Of a stretch of 64,000 bases of DNA, positions 45,411 to 54,189 are shown in pieces (the stretch's first letter is position 1; each line of letters starts with the position of its first letter). Below the pieces are notes generated by a model. It saw only the letters and a program-made list of their open reading frames with translations. It did not search any database and was not told the origin of the DNA. The stretch spans positions 26,787-90,786 of the forward strand of contig CAYUXZ010000003.1 of assembly GCA_964449135.1 (NCBI GenBank). The letters run 5' to 3'. The DNA is from SZAS-103 sp964449135 (lineage in GTDB: Bacteria > Pseudomonadota > Gammaproteobacteria > Xanthomonadales > Xanthomonadaceae). Position numbers and translations under genes: made by a program.

Positions 45411-46973
45411 TCAGACGTTGAACTCGATGCCCTGCGCAAGCGGCAGCGCGTCGGAGTAGTTGATCGTGTTGGTCTGCCGGCGCATGTAGGCCTTCCACGC
45501 GTCCGAACCGGACTCGCGGCCGCCGCCGGTCTCCTTCTCGCCGCCGAACGCGCCGCCGATCTCCGCGCCGCTGGTGCCGATGTTGACGTTGGCGATGCCG
45601 CAGTCGGAACCGGCCGCCGACAGGAAGCGCTCGGCCGCCTTCAGGTCGGCGGTGAAGATCGAGGAAGAAAGGCCCTGAGGCACGTCGTTCTGCAGCGTGA
45701 TCGCCTCGTCGAGGCCGGCGAACTTCATCACGTACAGGATCGGCGCGAAGGTCTCGTGCTGCACGATGGCATCGGAGTTCTTCAGGCCGGTGACGATGGT
45801 CGGCAGCACGAAGTTGCCCTTGCGCTCGGTCAGTGCGCGGCCGCCGGCTGCGACGCTGCCGCCCGCGGACTTGGCTTGGTCGATCGCGGCGAGAAAGCCG
45901 CGCACCGCATCCTGGCTGTTGAGCGGGCCCATGAGGTTGGCCGCGTCGGTGGGATCGCCGATCTTGCCCTCGACCTGCTTGTAGGCGGCGACGAGCTTGG
46001 CGAGCACCTCGTCGTGGATGGATTCGTGCACGAACAGACGACGCGTCGTGGTGCAGCGCTGTCCGGCGGTGCCGACCGCGCCGAACACGATCGCGGGGAT
46101 CGCGAGCTTCAGGTCGGCGGTCTTGTCCACGATGATCGCATTGTTGCCGCCGAGCTCTAGCAGCGAGCGGCCCATGCGGCGTGCGACGCGCTCGCCGACG
46201 ATGCGGCCGACCTGGGTCGAGCCGGTGAAGCTGATCAGCGGAATGCGCTTGTCGTCGACGAAGGCCTGCGCGAGTTCGTTGCCGGCGTCGTTGAACAGGA
46301 AGAACAGATCGGGGAATCCGCCGGCCTTGAGCGCGGCATTGCAGATCTTCATCGCCGCGATCGCCGACAGCGGCGTCTTCGGCGAGGGCTTCCAGATCGA
46401 GATATCGCCGCAGACTGCGGCAACGAACGAGTTCCACGCCCAGACCGCGACCGGGAAGTTGAACGCGCTGATGATGCCGACCAGGCCCAGCGGCTGCCAC
46501 TGTTCGTACATGCGATGGCCGGGACGTTCGCTGTGCATGGTCAGGCCGTAGAGCTGGCGCGACAGGCCGACCGCGAACTCGCCGATGTCGATCATTTCCT
46601 GCACTTCGCCGTCGCCCTCGGGCTTGGACTTGCCCATCTCCAGCGCGACGAGCGAGCCGAGCGCGTTCTTGTGCGCGCGCAGCGCCTCGGCGCACAGGCG
46701 GATCGCCTCGCCGCGGCGCGGCGCCGGCGTCGTGCGCCAGGTCGCGAACGATTCCTGCGCGCGCGCGATCATCGTCTCGTAGTCGGCTTGCGAAGCCGAG
46801 TGCACCTGGCCCAGCACTTCGCCGGTGGTCGGGTTCACCGGCTCGATCACGCCGGCGTCGGTGGTCCTGGACCACTCGCCGCGGCCGAGATAGGTACCCG
46901 ATTCGCTCGCGCCCAGGCCGAGCGCGGAAAGGACGGGGTGGAGGGTGGATCGGGTATCGAGCTGGGCGTTCAT
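45411..46973 (-). CDS. ALDH7-type aldehyde dehydrogenase (alpha-aminoadipic semialdehyde)
   Basis: 520 residues. Typical of the ALDH7 group: WQPLGLVGIISAFNFPVAVW, ISFTGSTQVGRIVGERVARR, general base in LELGGNNAIIV, catalytic cysteine in GTAGQRCTTTRRLFVH, and C-terminal SGAEIGGAFGGEKETGGGRE, which includes the family-specific ESGSDAWKAYMRRQT region. The family oxidises aminoadipate semialdehyde/piperideine-6-carboxylate in lysine breakdown. No other lysine catabolic gene is nearby. Start ATG 46973. Confidence 0.9.
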   Translation of the reverse strand: MNAQLDTRSTLHPVLSALGLGASESGTYLGRGEWSRTTDAGVIEPVNPTTGEVLGQVHSASQADYETMIARAQESFATWRTTPAPRRGEAIRLCAEALRAHKNALGSLVALEMGKSKPEGDGEVQEMIDIGEFAVGLSRQLYGLTMHSERPGHRMYEQWQPLGLVGIISAFNFPVAVWAWNSFVAAVCGDISIWKPSPKTPLSAIAAMKICNAALKAGGFPDLFFLFNDAGNELAQAFVDDKRIPLISFTGSTQVGRIVGERVARRMGRSLLELGGNNAIIVDKTADLKLAIPAIVFGAVGTAGQRCTTTRRLFVHESIHDEVLAKLVAAYKQVEGKIGDPTDAANLMGPLNSQDAVRGFLAAIDQAKSAGGSVAAGGRALTERKGNFVLPTIVTGLKNSDAIVQHETFAPILYVMKFAGLDEAITLQNDVPQGLSSSIFTADLKAAERFLSAAGSDCGIANVNIGTSGAEIGGAFGGEKETGGGRESGSDAWKAYMRRQTNTINYSDALPLAQGIEFNV

Positions 46974-47020
46974 GGATATTCCTCAATGTTTACGCGATTG
47001 AGCCGGCTTGTCTGGAAAGT

Positions 47021-47091
47021 CCGCACAGGGATGTGCGGGATTTTGCGCAGGATGCGCGTGAAGCTTGAAGCATCCGCACAAGGATGTGCGG
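47021..47091. repeat. Two copies of a short hairpin repeat
   Basis: TCCGCACA-GGGA-TGTGCGG at about 47020-47038 and TCCGCACA-AGGA-TGTGCGG at about 47073-47091 are near-identical hairpins with 7-bp stems and tetraloops. A similar GCGCA-GGA-TGCGC stem lies between. They look like REP-type elements or a double hairpin. The 395-base intergenic region 46974-47369 otherwise holds only tRNA-Arg. Confidence 0.6.
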
Positions 47092-47173
47092 TATCGAACG
47101 ATGTCTGGATCGAGCTGTCGGGTTGTGCGAACGATCCGGTTGGCGAGGCGCATATGGACTTGCGCACAAACAA

Positions 47174-47250
47174 TGGCGTCCCCGATACGATTCGAACGTA
47201 CGACCTCGCCCTTAGGAGGGGCGCGCTCTATCCAGCTGAGCTACGGGGAC
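47174..47250 (-). tRNA. tRNA-Arg (CCT anticodon)
   Basis: Minus-strand cloverleaf of 77 bases: acceptor GTCCCCG/CGGGGAC (7 pairs), D-stem GCTC/GAGC, anticodon stem CGCCC/GGGCG with loop CTCCTAA (anticodon CCT, codon AGG), T-stem GTACG/CGTAT with TTCGAAT, then G and encoded CCA. All stems complete, unlike the tRNA-like RNAs at 19879-20020. Confidence 0.97.
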
Positions 47251-47369
47251 AACCACGCTATTTTCGCATGAACCGCCAACTCCGCGCTTCGACCCGACTC
47301 TCCGGAAAACCGGTCAAGGCGCGCGTAACCGCTCCGTGCCATCATCCAGCCCCCGACCGGAGACATCCC

Positions 47370-47873
47370 ATGCAAATCGCCATCTTCGACGCCGCCGTGA
47401 CCACGCCGCTGCGGATGCTGCACAACCTGGGCACGATCCTCGGCAAGGCCGCCGCCGACATCGCCGCCGGCAAACTCGACGAGAAGGCCGTGCTCACCGC
47501 GAAACTCGCGCCGGACATGTTCGACTTCACCCGCCAGGTGCAACTGGTCTCTGACTTCGGCAAAAGCCCTGCGGCGCGGCTGGCCGGCGTCGAGGTTCCG
47601 AAATTCGCCGACGAGGAAACATCGATCGCGCAGTTGCAGGCACGGATCGGACGGACCGCCGATTTCCTGAAGACCTTCAAGCCCGAGCAGTTCGCGGGCG
47701 CCGCCGAGAAACAGATCGTGATCCCGCTGCGCGACCGCACGCTGGATCTGAAGGGGAGCGAGTACCTGCTCGGGTTCGCGCAGCCGAATTTCTACTTCCA
47801 CTACACGACGGCATACGCACTACTGCGGCACCTGGGCCTGGCGATCGGCAAGCGGGACTTCATCGGCGGGTAA
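47370..47873 (+). CDS. DUF1993 family protein
   Basis: 167 residues from ATG 47370. DUF1993 (a DinB-like four-helix fold) signature: MLHNLGTILGKAA, LAPDMFDFTRQVQLVSD, and the C-terminal YLLGFAQPNFYFHYTTAYALLRHLG. The likely metal or ligand sites are the His residues in FYFHYTTAY. No known biochemical role in bacteria. Next to the cNMP-binding gene but not clearly cotranscribed. Confidence 0.85.
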   Translation: MQIAIFDAAVTTPLRMLHNLGTILGKAAADIAAGKLDEKAVLTAKLAPDMFDFTRQVQLVSDFGKSPAARLAGVEVPKFADEETSIAQLQARIGRTADFLKTFKPEQFAGAAEKQIVIPLRDRTLDLKGSEYLLGFAQPNFYFHYTTAYALLRHLGLAIGKRDFIGG

Positions 47874-47916
47874 ACCGGCTACACTCCGCCCGTAATTTGC
47901 CTTGGGGAGAACCGCC

Positions 47917-48780
47917 ATGCCGTGCGATGCGCAGATGTTGGCCGGGGTAAAGCTGTTCGAGCATCTGGACGAAGACGACCGTAGCAGCCTCGCGGAGGTG
48001 ATCGATCGCCGATCGCTCGCAACCGGCGCGACCCTGTTCCAGGCCGGCGAGCCCGGCGATTCGCTTTATGTCGTGCAGAGCGGCGAGGTCGAGCTGTTCA
48101 TCAAGGACACGGCCGGCCAGAAGATCGTCCTGACTGTGGTCGAGGCGGGGGAAATCTTCGGTGAACTCGCCCTGCTGGACCAGGGCGCGCGCACCGCGAC
48201 CGCGGTCGCCCTCGAGGACACCGAACTGCTGGAACTCGATCGCGACGACCTGCTGATGTTGTTCAAAAAGGCGCCGGATGCGGCGCTCGGTTTGCTGGCC
48301 TCGATGGGCCACATGACGCGCAAGGCCGACGCGCTGCTGCGCACGCGCGTGTCGCGCAACGCGAACGAGGAAGTCGAGGACAAGGCGACCCTCGGCGAGC
48401 GCGTCGCCGACAAGGTCGCGGCCTTCGGCGGCTCGTGGGCGTTCATCTTCACCTTCACCGCGTTCATGGTCCTGTGGATGTCGATCAACGTGATCTTCAT
48501 CGCCATCAAGTGGGACGAGTACCCCTTCATCCTGCTCAACCTGATCCTGTCGTCGCTCGCCGCGTTGCAGGCGCCGGTCATCATGATGAGCCAGAATCGC
48601 CAGGCGGCGAAGGATCGCATCCAGGCCGACATCGAATACGAGGTCAACGTGAAGGCCGAGCTCGAAGTCGCGCATCTGCACGAGAAGGTCGATCGTATTT
48701 ACGAGGAGATGCACGAACACATGGCGAAGCTCAGCCGCAAGATCGACGCAGCTGCAGGCGCCGTGCCCCGTCCGCAGTGA
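47917..48780 (+). CDS. Cyclic nucleotide-binding domain fused to DUF1003 membrane domain
   Basis: 287 residues from ATG 47917 (GGGGAGAACCGCC upstream). Residues about 8-125 form a cNMP-binding fold (RRSLATGATLFQAGEPGDSL, GEIFGELALLDQGARTAT). From about 160 there is a DUF1003 membrane region: WAFIFTFTAFMVLWMSINVI, EYPFILLNLILSSLAALQAP, MSQNRQAAKD, then a coiled coil. Suggests a membrane protein gated or regulated by a cyclic nucleotide. DUF1003 function is not established. The gene order with DUF1993 is probably incidental. Confidence 0.85.
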   Translation: MPCDAQMLAGVKLFEHLDEDDRSSLAEVIDRRSLATGATLFQAGEPGDSLYVVQSGEVELFIKDTAGQKIVLTVVEAGEIFGELALLDQGARTATAVALEDTELLELDRDDLLMLFKKAPDAALGLLASMGHMTRKADALLRTRVSRNANEEVEDKATLGERVADKVAAFGGSWAFIFTFTAFMVLWMSINVIFIAIKWDEYPFILLNLILSSLAALQAPVIMMSQNRQAAKDRIQADIEYEVNVKAELEVAHLHEKVDRIYEEMHEHMAKLSRKIDAAAGAVPRPQ

Positions 48781-48798
48781 CGAAGCAGGGCCGGGGGC

Positions 48799-49989
48799 CT
48801 ACTTGGAGATCGTGATCGCCGGTCCGGACTTGTCCACCGGCGCCACGCTCATCTGGAACAGCTGGTAGAGCATGCTGAAGGCCTTCTTGTTCCACTGGTA
48901 GCCGGTTTCCGGGCGCAGCGCATAGTAGTTGCCATCCAGTTGCACCGACAGTTCCGATCCGGGTGGTTTCGATTTCGTTTCGACGATCTCGAGGATGTGC
49001 GCCGGGTTTTCGGTGACGGCGGGCGTGCGCGGATCCGGCGCGACGTCGAACTCGGGTTCCTCCGCCATGCCGCGGCCGATGAAGGTCAGGATCTCGTGGA
49101 AGCTGCGCAGCCGCAGCCAGCCGTGCATCGGGTATTCGCCGCCGACATAACCGGAGCGGATGTCGAGCAGCACGTCGTTGGCCGGCGCGTTTTCGGCTTC
49201 CTCGTGCAGCCGGAAGCGCTCGTCGCTGGACAAGGTCTCGGGGTCGTAGTTGCAGATCACCACGCGATCGCCCACGCGCTTGGAAACCAGGTAGGCGTTG
49301 TGGGCCTTGTCGTAGGTGAGCGAGTAATCCTTGTAGGTCGCCGAAAAGGTTTCCGGCGTGATCGTCGCGGCCGGCACGTTCCAGGAAAGCTGGAAGTCCA
49401 GCAGCTGGACTTTCAGTGCGTGCCGGTCCTGCACGGCGGACAGTTGGGACATCACGCGCCGGAAGACCTTGTATCCCTCCGGGTCGCCGGGACGGTTGAG
49501 GTGGTCGACGACCTGCCCGGAAGGGCCGTCCGCCAGGCGTACTTCGGACGCCATCAGGCGCAGCAGCGAATCCACGTCGTAGTCCTGGCTCAGCAGCAGG
49601 CTCAGCTTCTGCTCCGGAAACGGCGTGAGCAGCCGCTGCGTGAATTCGTCGCCCTGCATCGGCGCGATGCTGATGGTCGGGTTCTCTTCCGCGGTCGAGC
49701 CCAGCGTCGGGACCGTGAGCTTGCTGCCTCCCGTCGCCGCCGGCGCGATGCCCGCGGTGACGTTGAACCGGTAGGTCGCGGCGATGTTGGAAACGGCGGT
49801 GAAGTGGATCGGCTGGTTGTGGCGCGAGCGGGCGATGTTGAGCAGCAGCTGCTTCTCCATGCTTTCGGCGGTGCTCGTGTCGTAGGCCACGACCGCGTGG
49901 TCCAGCGCCATCGGCGATACGCAGCCGGCGATCGCGGTCATCGCGATCGCCATGGCGGTCCACTGGAAACTTCCGTGCATGCGCACCAT
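48799..49989 (-). CDS. Lipoprotein of unknown function
   Basis: 396 residues from ATG 49989, with GAGGGGAAC upstream. Lipobox AIAGC (CVSPMALDHAV follows) after a hydrophobic leader. The body contains STAESMEKQLLLNIARSRHN and a beta-rich region; relatives in secretion or envelope contexts exist, but I cannot name a family. C-terminus ends AVAPVDKSGPAITISK. Separated by 143 bases from the metal ABC permease, so probably independent of it. Confidence 0.75.
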   Translation of the reverse strand: MVRMHGSFQWTAMAIAMTAIAGCVSPMALDHAVVAYDTSTAESMEKQLLLNIARSRHNQPIHFTAVSNIAATYRFNVTAGIAPAATGGSKLTVPTLGSTAEENPTISIAPMQGDEFTQRLLTPFPEQKLSLLLSQDYDVDSLLRLMASEVRLADGPSGQVVDHLNRPGDPEGYKVFRRVMSQLSAVQDRHALKVQLLDFQLSWNVPAATITPETFSATYKDYSLTYDKAHNAYLVSKRVGDRVVICNYDPETLSSDERFRLHEEAENAPANDVLLDIRSGYVGGEYPMHGWLRLRSFHEILTFIGRGMAEEPEFDVAPDPRTPAVTENPAHILEIVETKSKPPGSELSVQLDGNYYALRPETGYQWNKKAFSMLYQLFQMSVAPVDKSGPAITISK

Positions 49990-50132
49990 GCGTGTTCCCC
50001 TCGCTGCCGCGGATCGTCCGGCGATCATCGAATCGCGGACATCCCGACCCTGGCCGGGATCCGCGATGCGAGAGTACTAGAAAAAGGGACTGCGGCAAGA
50101 ACCCGCGGACACCCAGACCCGTGCGAAGCGCT

Positions 50133-50972
50133 TCAGTCCGCGATGCGCTCCATCGCCACATCGCTGCCGTGCCGCGCCGGATGCGATCGGCGTACCGCGG
50201 GGAGAATCTGCGCGAGCAGGGCGCAGCCGACGAGGGTCCAGACGATCAGCGCTCCGCTGGGCAGGTCGAACACCGCGGACAGGCACAGTCCCAGCGCATA
50301 GCCCAGCGCGCCGATCGCGTACGCCGCGGCGAAGCGCCGTGCGCCATGCATTCCCGCGGTCGCGAGTGCGGGCACGATCAGGCTCGCGAACACGAGGTAG
50401 ACGCCGACAAGTTGCACCGATGCGGTGATCGCGATCGCGAACAGCGAATAGAACACGAGGCCGACGAGGCGATCGCGCCGCATCCACATGAAGGCGAGCA
50501 GCACGACCGACAGCAACGCGGCCGGGATGAGCTGCCTGAACTCGATGAACAGGATGTCCGCGGCGAGCAGGCTCTTGAGGTGCTCGCTGCCTTCGGGGTT
50601 GTGCGAGACGATTAGCAGGCTGCCGGTCGCGGCGAGCACGAACAGGGTGCCGATCAGCGGCTCCTGGTATTGCGGCCAGCGTCGGTCGGTCCAGGTCAGC
50701 AGTCCCGCACCGGCCAGCGCCGCGGCGACTGCCACGATCTGCACGCCGTAGCCTGCGTAGCTTTCGCCGAAGTGCGACGCGAAGTACGCGTCGACGCCGA
50801 TGAACTGCGAGAGGATCACGCCGAGCGCGGCGATCTGCGCGATCGCCAGATCAATGAAAATGATTCCGCGCGAGAGCACCTGCTTGCCCAGCGGTACGTG
50901 CGTGGACAGCACGATCAGGCCCGCCACGCAGGCCGGGCCCAGGATCCGTATGTCGAGACCTTCCAGGCTCAT
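50133..50972 (-). CDS. Metal (Zn/Mn) ABC transporter permease
   Basis: 279 residues, ATG 50972 overlapping the binding-protein stop. Nine or so membrane helices and the cluster 9 (ZnuB/MntB) permease pattern: GKQVLSRGIIFIDLAIAQIAALGVI at the first helices (VxxRxxxFxxxxxxQ...), then GVYLVFASLIVPALATAGM. Imports Zn2+ or Mn2+ with a binding protein and ATPase. No ATPase gene (ZnuC/MntB) is found in the window. Last gene of porin-binding protein-permease. Confidence 0.9.
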   Translation of the reverse strand: MSLEGLDIRILGPACVAGLIVLSTHVPLGKQVLSRGIIFIDLAIAQIAALGVILSQFIGVDAYFASHFGESYAGYGVQIVAVAAALAGAGLLTWTDRRWPQYQEPLIGTLFVLAATGSLLIVSHNPEGSEHLKSLLAADILFIEFRQLIPAALLSVVLLAFMWMRRDRLVGLVFYSLFAIAITASVQLVGVYLVFASLIVPALATAGMHGARRFAAAYAIGALGYALGLCLSAVFDLPSGALIVWTLVGCALLAQILPAVRRSHPARHGSDVAMERIAD

Positions 50973-51880
50973 GGCTTGGCCTTCGCGATCGCGAGCAGCT
51001 TGCTGATCGTCGAATCGTACAGGCCGAACAGGTCCTTGGATTGCGCATCGCCGCCGACGGTGAACGGCAGGCTCACCGCGGGCACGCCGGTGTGCTCGGA
51101 CAGCCACTCGCTGGGCTTGCCGTCCTGGTAGGCCGCGCGCACGATCACGAGCGTGTTCGAACTCTTGGTCACGTCGATCAGGCTCGCCAGATGCGAGCTC
51201 GTCGGCGGCACGCCGGGTTTGGGTTCCAGCGATCCGATCTGCTTCATGCCCAGCCAGTTCGTCAGGTAGATCCAGCTGTTGTGGTGGACGACGATGTTGC
51301 GCCCCTTGAGCGGCGCGGCTTCCGTGGTCCAGCGCGCGACCGCGGCGTTCCAGCGCGTGGAGAAATCGGCGAAGCGCGACTGATAGGTCGCGGCGTTCGC
51401 CGGATCGAGCTGGGCGAGGCGCGCGGCCAGCGCCTTGGCGATCGTGAGCATCCGGTGCGGATCCATCTGCACATGCGGATTGCCTTCCGGATGCACGTCG
51501 CCGTTCGCGCGGTCGAGCGCGCTGGGTTTTTCGAGGGTGGCGATCTGGCTCGCGGCCATGAACGAGCCCGGACCCGACGCGACCTTCTGGTTGCCGGACT
51601 GCTCGATGAGCTTGGGCAGCCAGCCGATCTCGAGTTCGGCGCCGTCGCAGACGGTCAGGTCGGCGGCGCGGATCTTCGCGATCAGGCTGGGCTTGGCCTC
51701 GATCTGGTGCACGTCCTGCAGCGCGTTGGTGGCGACGTCCACGTCCACCTTGTCGCCCGCGAGTTCGTTCACCATCGAGCCCCATTCGGGTTCGCAGGCG
51801 AACACGCGCAGCTTCGCCTGAGCGGGCATCGCTGCCGCGCTCGCGATCGCCAACACGGCCGTAACAAGAAGCTTGTTCAT
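50969..51880 (-). CDS. Metal-binding substrate protein of ABC transporter (ZnuA-like)
   Basis: 303 residues with a signal peptide (KLLVTAVLAIASAAAMPAQA). Cluster 9 family; likely metal ligands H58 (QDVHQIE), H136 (NPHVQMDP) and H199/H200 (IVVHHNSW). It lacks the His-rich loop seen in many ZnuA, which fits a narrow or Mn-type site equally well. The Zur-like site upstream of the porin favours zinc. Eighteen bases separate it from the porin gene, so the three probably form one operon. Confidence 0.9.
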   Translation of the reverse strand: MNKLLVTAVLAIASAAAMPAQAKLRVFACEPEWGSMVNELAGDKVDVDVATNALQDVHQIEAKPSLIAKIRAADLTVCDGAELEIGWLPKLIEQSGNQKVASGPGSFMAASQIATLEKPSALDRANGDVHPEGNPHVQMDPHRMLTIAKALAARLAQLDPANAATYQSRFADFSTRWNAAVARWTTEAAPLKGRNIVVHHNSWIYLTNWLGMKQIGSLEPKPGVPPTSSHLASLIDVTKSSNTLVIVRAAYQDGKPSEWLSEHTGVPAVSLPFTVGGDAQSKDLFGLYDSTISKLLAIAKAKP

Positions 51881-51898
51881 CGTTCGGTTCCTTTCGAA

Positions 51899-53305
51899 TC
51901 AGAAAGCGTGCGCGCCGTGCGCGCCGAGCGCGGTCTGGTACTGCAGGGTCCAGACGTTGTCGGCGGCGAAGGGATTGGGCAATTCGCGGCTGAACTGCAA
52001 CCGCACCAGGCTGAACTCACTGTTGATCCAGCTCAGTTCGAGGCTGTTGCGATAGGGATCGAACGTGCTCGCGAACGGCCCGCTGCGGTCCGCCCACAAG
52101 CGGTCGTAACGATACCCGAGTTCCCAAGTGCGGTTGATGCGCCAGTCGGCTTCGAGATAACCGCCGCGACGCGTGCCATTCCACGGTTGATCGGTCAGCG
52201 GTTCGCCGGGTTGCGGATTCGCGGGAACCGTGTACTCGCCATGGCGGCGATCGACCATGTACTCGCTGCGCACCGTAACGCCGCCGTCCTTGAGGTTGCC
52301 GTTCGGTGCCCATTTCAGCGTGCCATCGGCGATCCAGAGCTTGTCGTTGCCGCTGAAGCCGTCGTCGGCGTTGCGCGTGTGCGAATCGAGCAGGGCCAGT
52401 CCGGCGAGCCACGAGGTGTTGTCGTTGATGTCGCCGCCGGCCTTCACATAGCCGGTCTTCACGCCGACTCCGCCATGCCCGCCGCCGCCGCTCGGGAAGG
52501 AGTTGCCCGCGAAGGCCTCCGCACCGAACTGCAGGAAGATCGGTGTCGGCGCGAGCCAGTGGATTTGCACGCCATCGTCGCCGTACTGCCCGCCGAGGAA
52601 GGCCTGGTAGGCGAGCGGGCGGTCGTAGAAATTGTCGGTGTGCGCGTGGTGGCTGTTGAGATAACCGATGTCGGAGAAGAAGCGGCCCGCGCGCACGCCG
52701 AATCCGTTCGGCAACGCCGTCGTTTCGATGAACGCGTTCTCGACGCCGATGCTGTCGTGGCCGTGGTCGCTGTGCGCGGTGAGCGTGAGCTGGCCGAAGA
52801 ATTTCTCGTCGATGTTTGCGTACATCGAGACTTCGCTTTCGCCGAGCGAGAAGCCCTGCTGCGGCGGGCCCGAGTCGCCGCCAAGCGGGAAGCCGGAGCG
52901 ATAGAACTTCGCGGGATCGAGCGAGCCGTGCGCATAGGCGCCGTTGAGGATGATGCTGACCGCCGGATTGAAGGCGTTGCCGTTCGCACCGGACGGTGTG
53001 GCTGCGGCAGGCTCGGTGGGAGCGGCTTCGTTGCTCGCGGTTTCAGCCGCCGTCGCCTGCGCGGCCTTGAGCTGGTCGAGTTGTGCGTGCGTGGCCTGCG
53101 CATCGGCGGTTGCATCAGCCGCTTGCTTTCTCAGGGTCGCGTTGTCGCCCTCGAGTGCAGTGACGCGCGCTTCCAGCGCATCCAACCGCCGCTGCACGCT
53201 GATCTTTCTCGCGGGATGCGCAGACGTCGTCTTGTCGGAGGCTGCGGCGTAGCCGGGGCCGGTGAGCGAAGCAAGGATGCACAGCGCAAGCAGGGATGAA
53301 CGCAT
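51899..53305 (-). CDS. Outer-membrane porin-like protein in the metal uptake operon
   Basis: 468 residues. Signal peptide (SLLALCILASLTGPGYAAA), a coiled-coil segment (RLDALEARVTALEGDNATLR), a Thr/Ala-rich linker, and a beta-barrel C-terminal part with alternating aromatic strands (WELGYRYDRLW, LEADWRINRTWELGY) ending in GAHGAHAF. Architecture fits a zinc-regulated outer-membrane protein feeding the periplasmic binding protein. No TonB box. The combination porin-binding protein-permease with a Zur-type site suggests a zinc uptake system. Confidence 0.75.
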   Translation of the reverse strand: MRSSLLALCILASLTGPGYAAASDKTTSAHPARKISVQRRLDALEARVTALEGDNATLRKQAADATADAQATHAQLDQLKAAQATAAETASNEAAPTEPAAATPSGANGNAFNPAVSIILNGAYAHGSLDPAKFYRSGFPLGGDSGPPQQGFSLGESEVSMYANIDEKFFGQLTLTAHSDHGHDSIGVENAFIETTALPNGFGVRAGRFFSDIGYLNSHHAHTDNFYDRPLAYQAFLGGQYGDDGVQIHWLAPTPIFLQFGAEAFAGNSFPSGGGGHGGVGVKTGYVKAGGDINDNTSWLAGLALLDSHTRNADDGFSGNDKLWIADGTLKWAPNGNLKDGGVTVRSEYMVDRRHGEYTVPANPQPGEPLTDQPWNGTRRGGYLEADWRINRTWELGYRYDRLWADRSGPFASTFDPYRNSLELSWINSEFSLVRLQFSRELPNPFAADNVWTLQYQTALGAHGAHAF

Positions 53306-53407
53306 CGGATTTCGGTCTTGGAGGCGAAAAGGGGCGCCACGTCCAACGCGGCAATGACGAAAGCGCTGACAGCCGAGCGGGAGCCGCCGTCGAATCGCGG
53401 CTCAATT

Positions 53408-53420
53408 GTTATAGTGTAAC
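53408..53420. promoter_or_regulatory. Zur-box-like operator
   Basis: GTTATAGTGTAAC is close to the core of gammaproteobacterial Zur boxes (GTTATAnTATAAC), lying about 103 bases before the porin start and overlapping a TATAAC -10-like sequence on the minus strand. With Zn2+, Zur would repress the metal uptake operon. Sequence likeness only; no binding data. Confidence 0.55.
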
Positions 53421-53442
53421 GTTAAAAAAACCTGTGCCATTG

Positions 53443-53459
53443 GTCATGCGTCGCATGAC
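53443..53459. promoter_or_regulatory. Perfect 17-base palindrome upstream of the porin/Prx intergenic site
   Basis: GTCATGCG-T-CGCATGAC has 8-bp arms around a single T. It could be an operator for an unidentified regulator or part of a weak minus-strand terminator for the peroxiredoxin gene (a T-run follows about 13 bases on). Function open. Confidence 0.35.
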
Positions 53460-53530
53460 GAACGGCATGACGTCCGCATGTAGCGGATTCGACGGGATGC
53501 TATCGGCGGCGTTGCGTACGCTGATGCGGG

Positions 53531-54076
53531 TTACTTCTTCAGCGCCTTGACCGCGTCGAGCGTCTGCTTGACGTGATCGTCCGGATTCAGATTCGAATAC
53601 GCGTAGGCGATCTTCCCCGACGGCGCGATCACGTAGGACGTGCGATCGGACCAGCTCGGCTTCATCGCGAGGATCGCGTCGTATTGCCTGGCGATCTTCG
53701 CGTCCGGGTCGGCGGCCACCGGGAACTTGCCGCTGCAATGCTCGGTTTCCTTCGAGAAATCCGCGAGCTGATCCGTGTTGCCTGCGGTGACGCCGATCAC
53801 GCTGGCGCCGGCCGCCTTGAACTGGTCGATCGCTTGCGAGAACAGGTGCGCTTCGATGTTGCAGCCCGAGGTGTGCGCGGCCGGGAAGAAGTAGACGACC
53901 ACCGGCCCCTTCTTCAGCGCGTCGGCGAGCTTGAACGTGAACGGTTGGCCGGCGAGGTAGGCAGGCGCGCTGAAATCGGGCGCCTGCGTCCCGGCCTTGA
54001 GCGCGGCCCACGCACAGGGAGCGCCGATGGCGAAGGAAAGAAGGCTGATCGCGGCGAGCTGGATGGGGAGTTTCAT
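53531..54076 (-). CDS. Periplasmic peroxiredoxin (BCP/PrxQ-like)
   Basis: 181 residues. Signal peptide LAAISLLSFAIGAPCAWA. Thioredoxin fold with the peroxidatic motif VVVYFFPAAHTSGCNIE (the usual PxxxTxGC, here H-T-S-G-C), KFPVAADPDAKIARQYDA and TSYVIAPSGKIAYAYS. A later cysteine (TEHC) may be the resolving residue. Reduces peroxides, probably in the periplasm. Lies divergent from the CDF transporter; no clear operon. Confidence 0.88.
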   Translation of the reverse strand: MKLPIQLAAISLLSFAIGAPCAWAALKAGTQAPDFSAPAYLAGQPFTFKLADALKKGPVVVYFFPAAHTSGCNIEAHLFSQAIDQFKAAGASVIGVTAGNTDQLADFSKETEHCSGKFPVAADPDAKIARQYDAILAMKPSWSDRTSYVIAPSGKIAYAYSNLNPDDHVKQTLDAVKALKK

Positions 54077-54189
54077 GGCGGGGCGCTCCGTGTGGACGGG
54101 TTCTTATACACCCATGCACGTTCCCCTGCAGTGAAGTGGCGACCGATGCAATAGTGTCCGCTAACGACCCGCCGCTAGAATCCGTCGTC

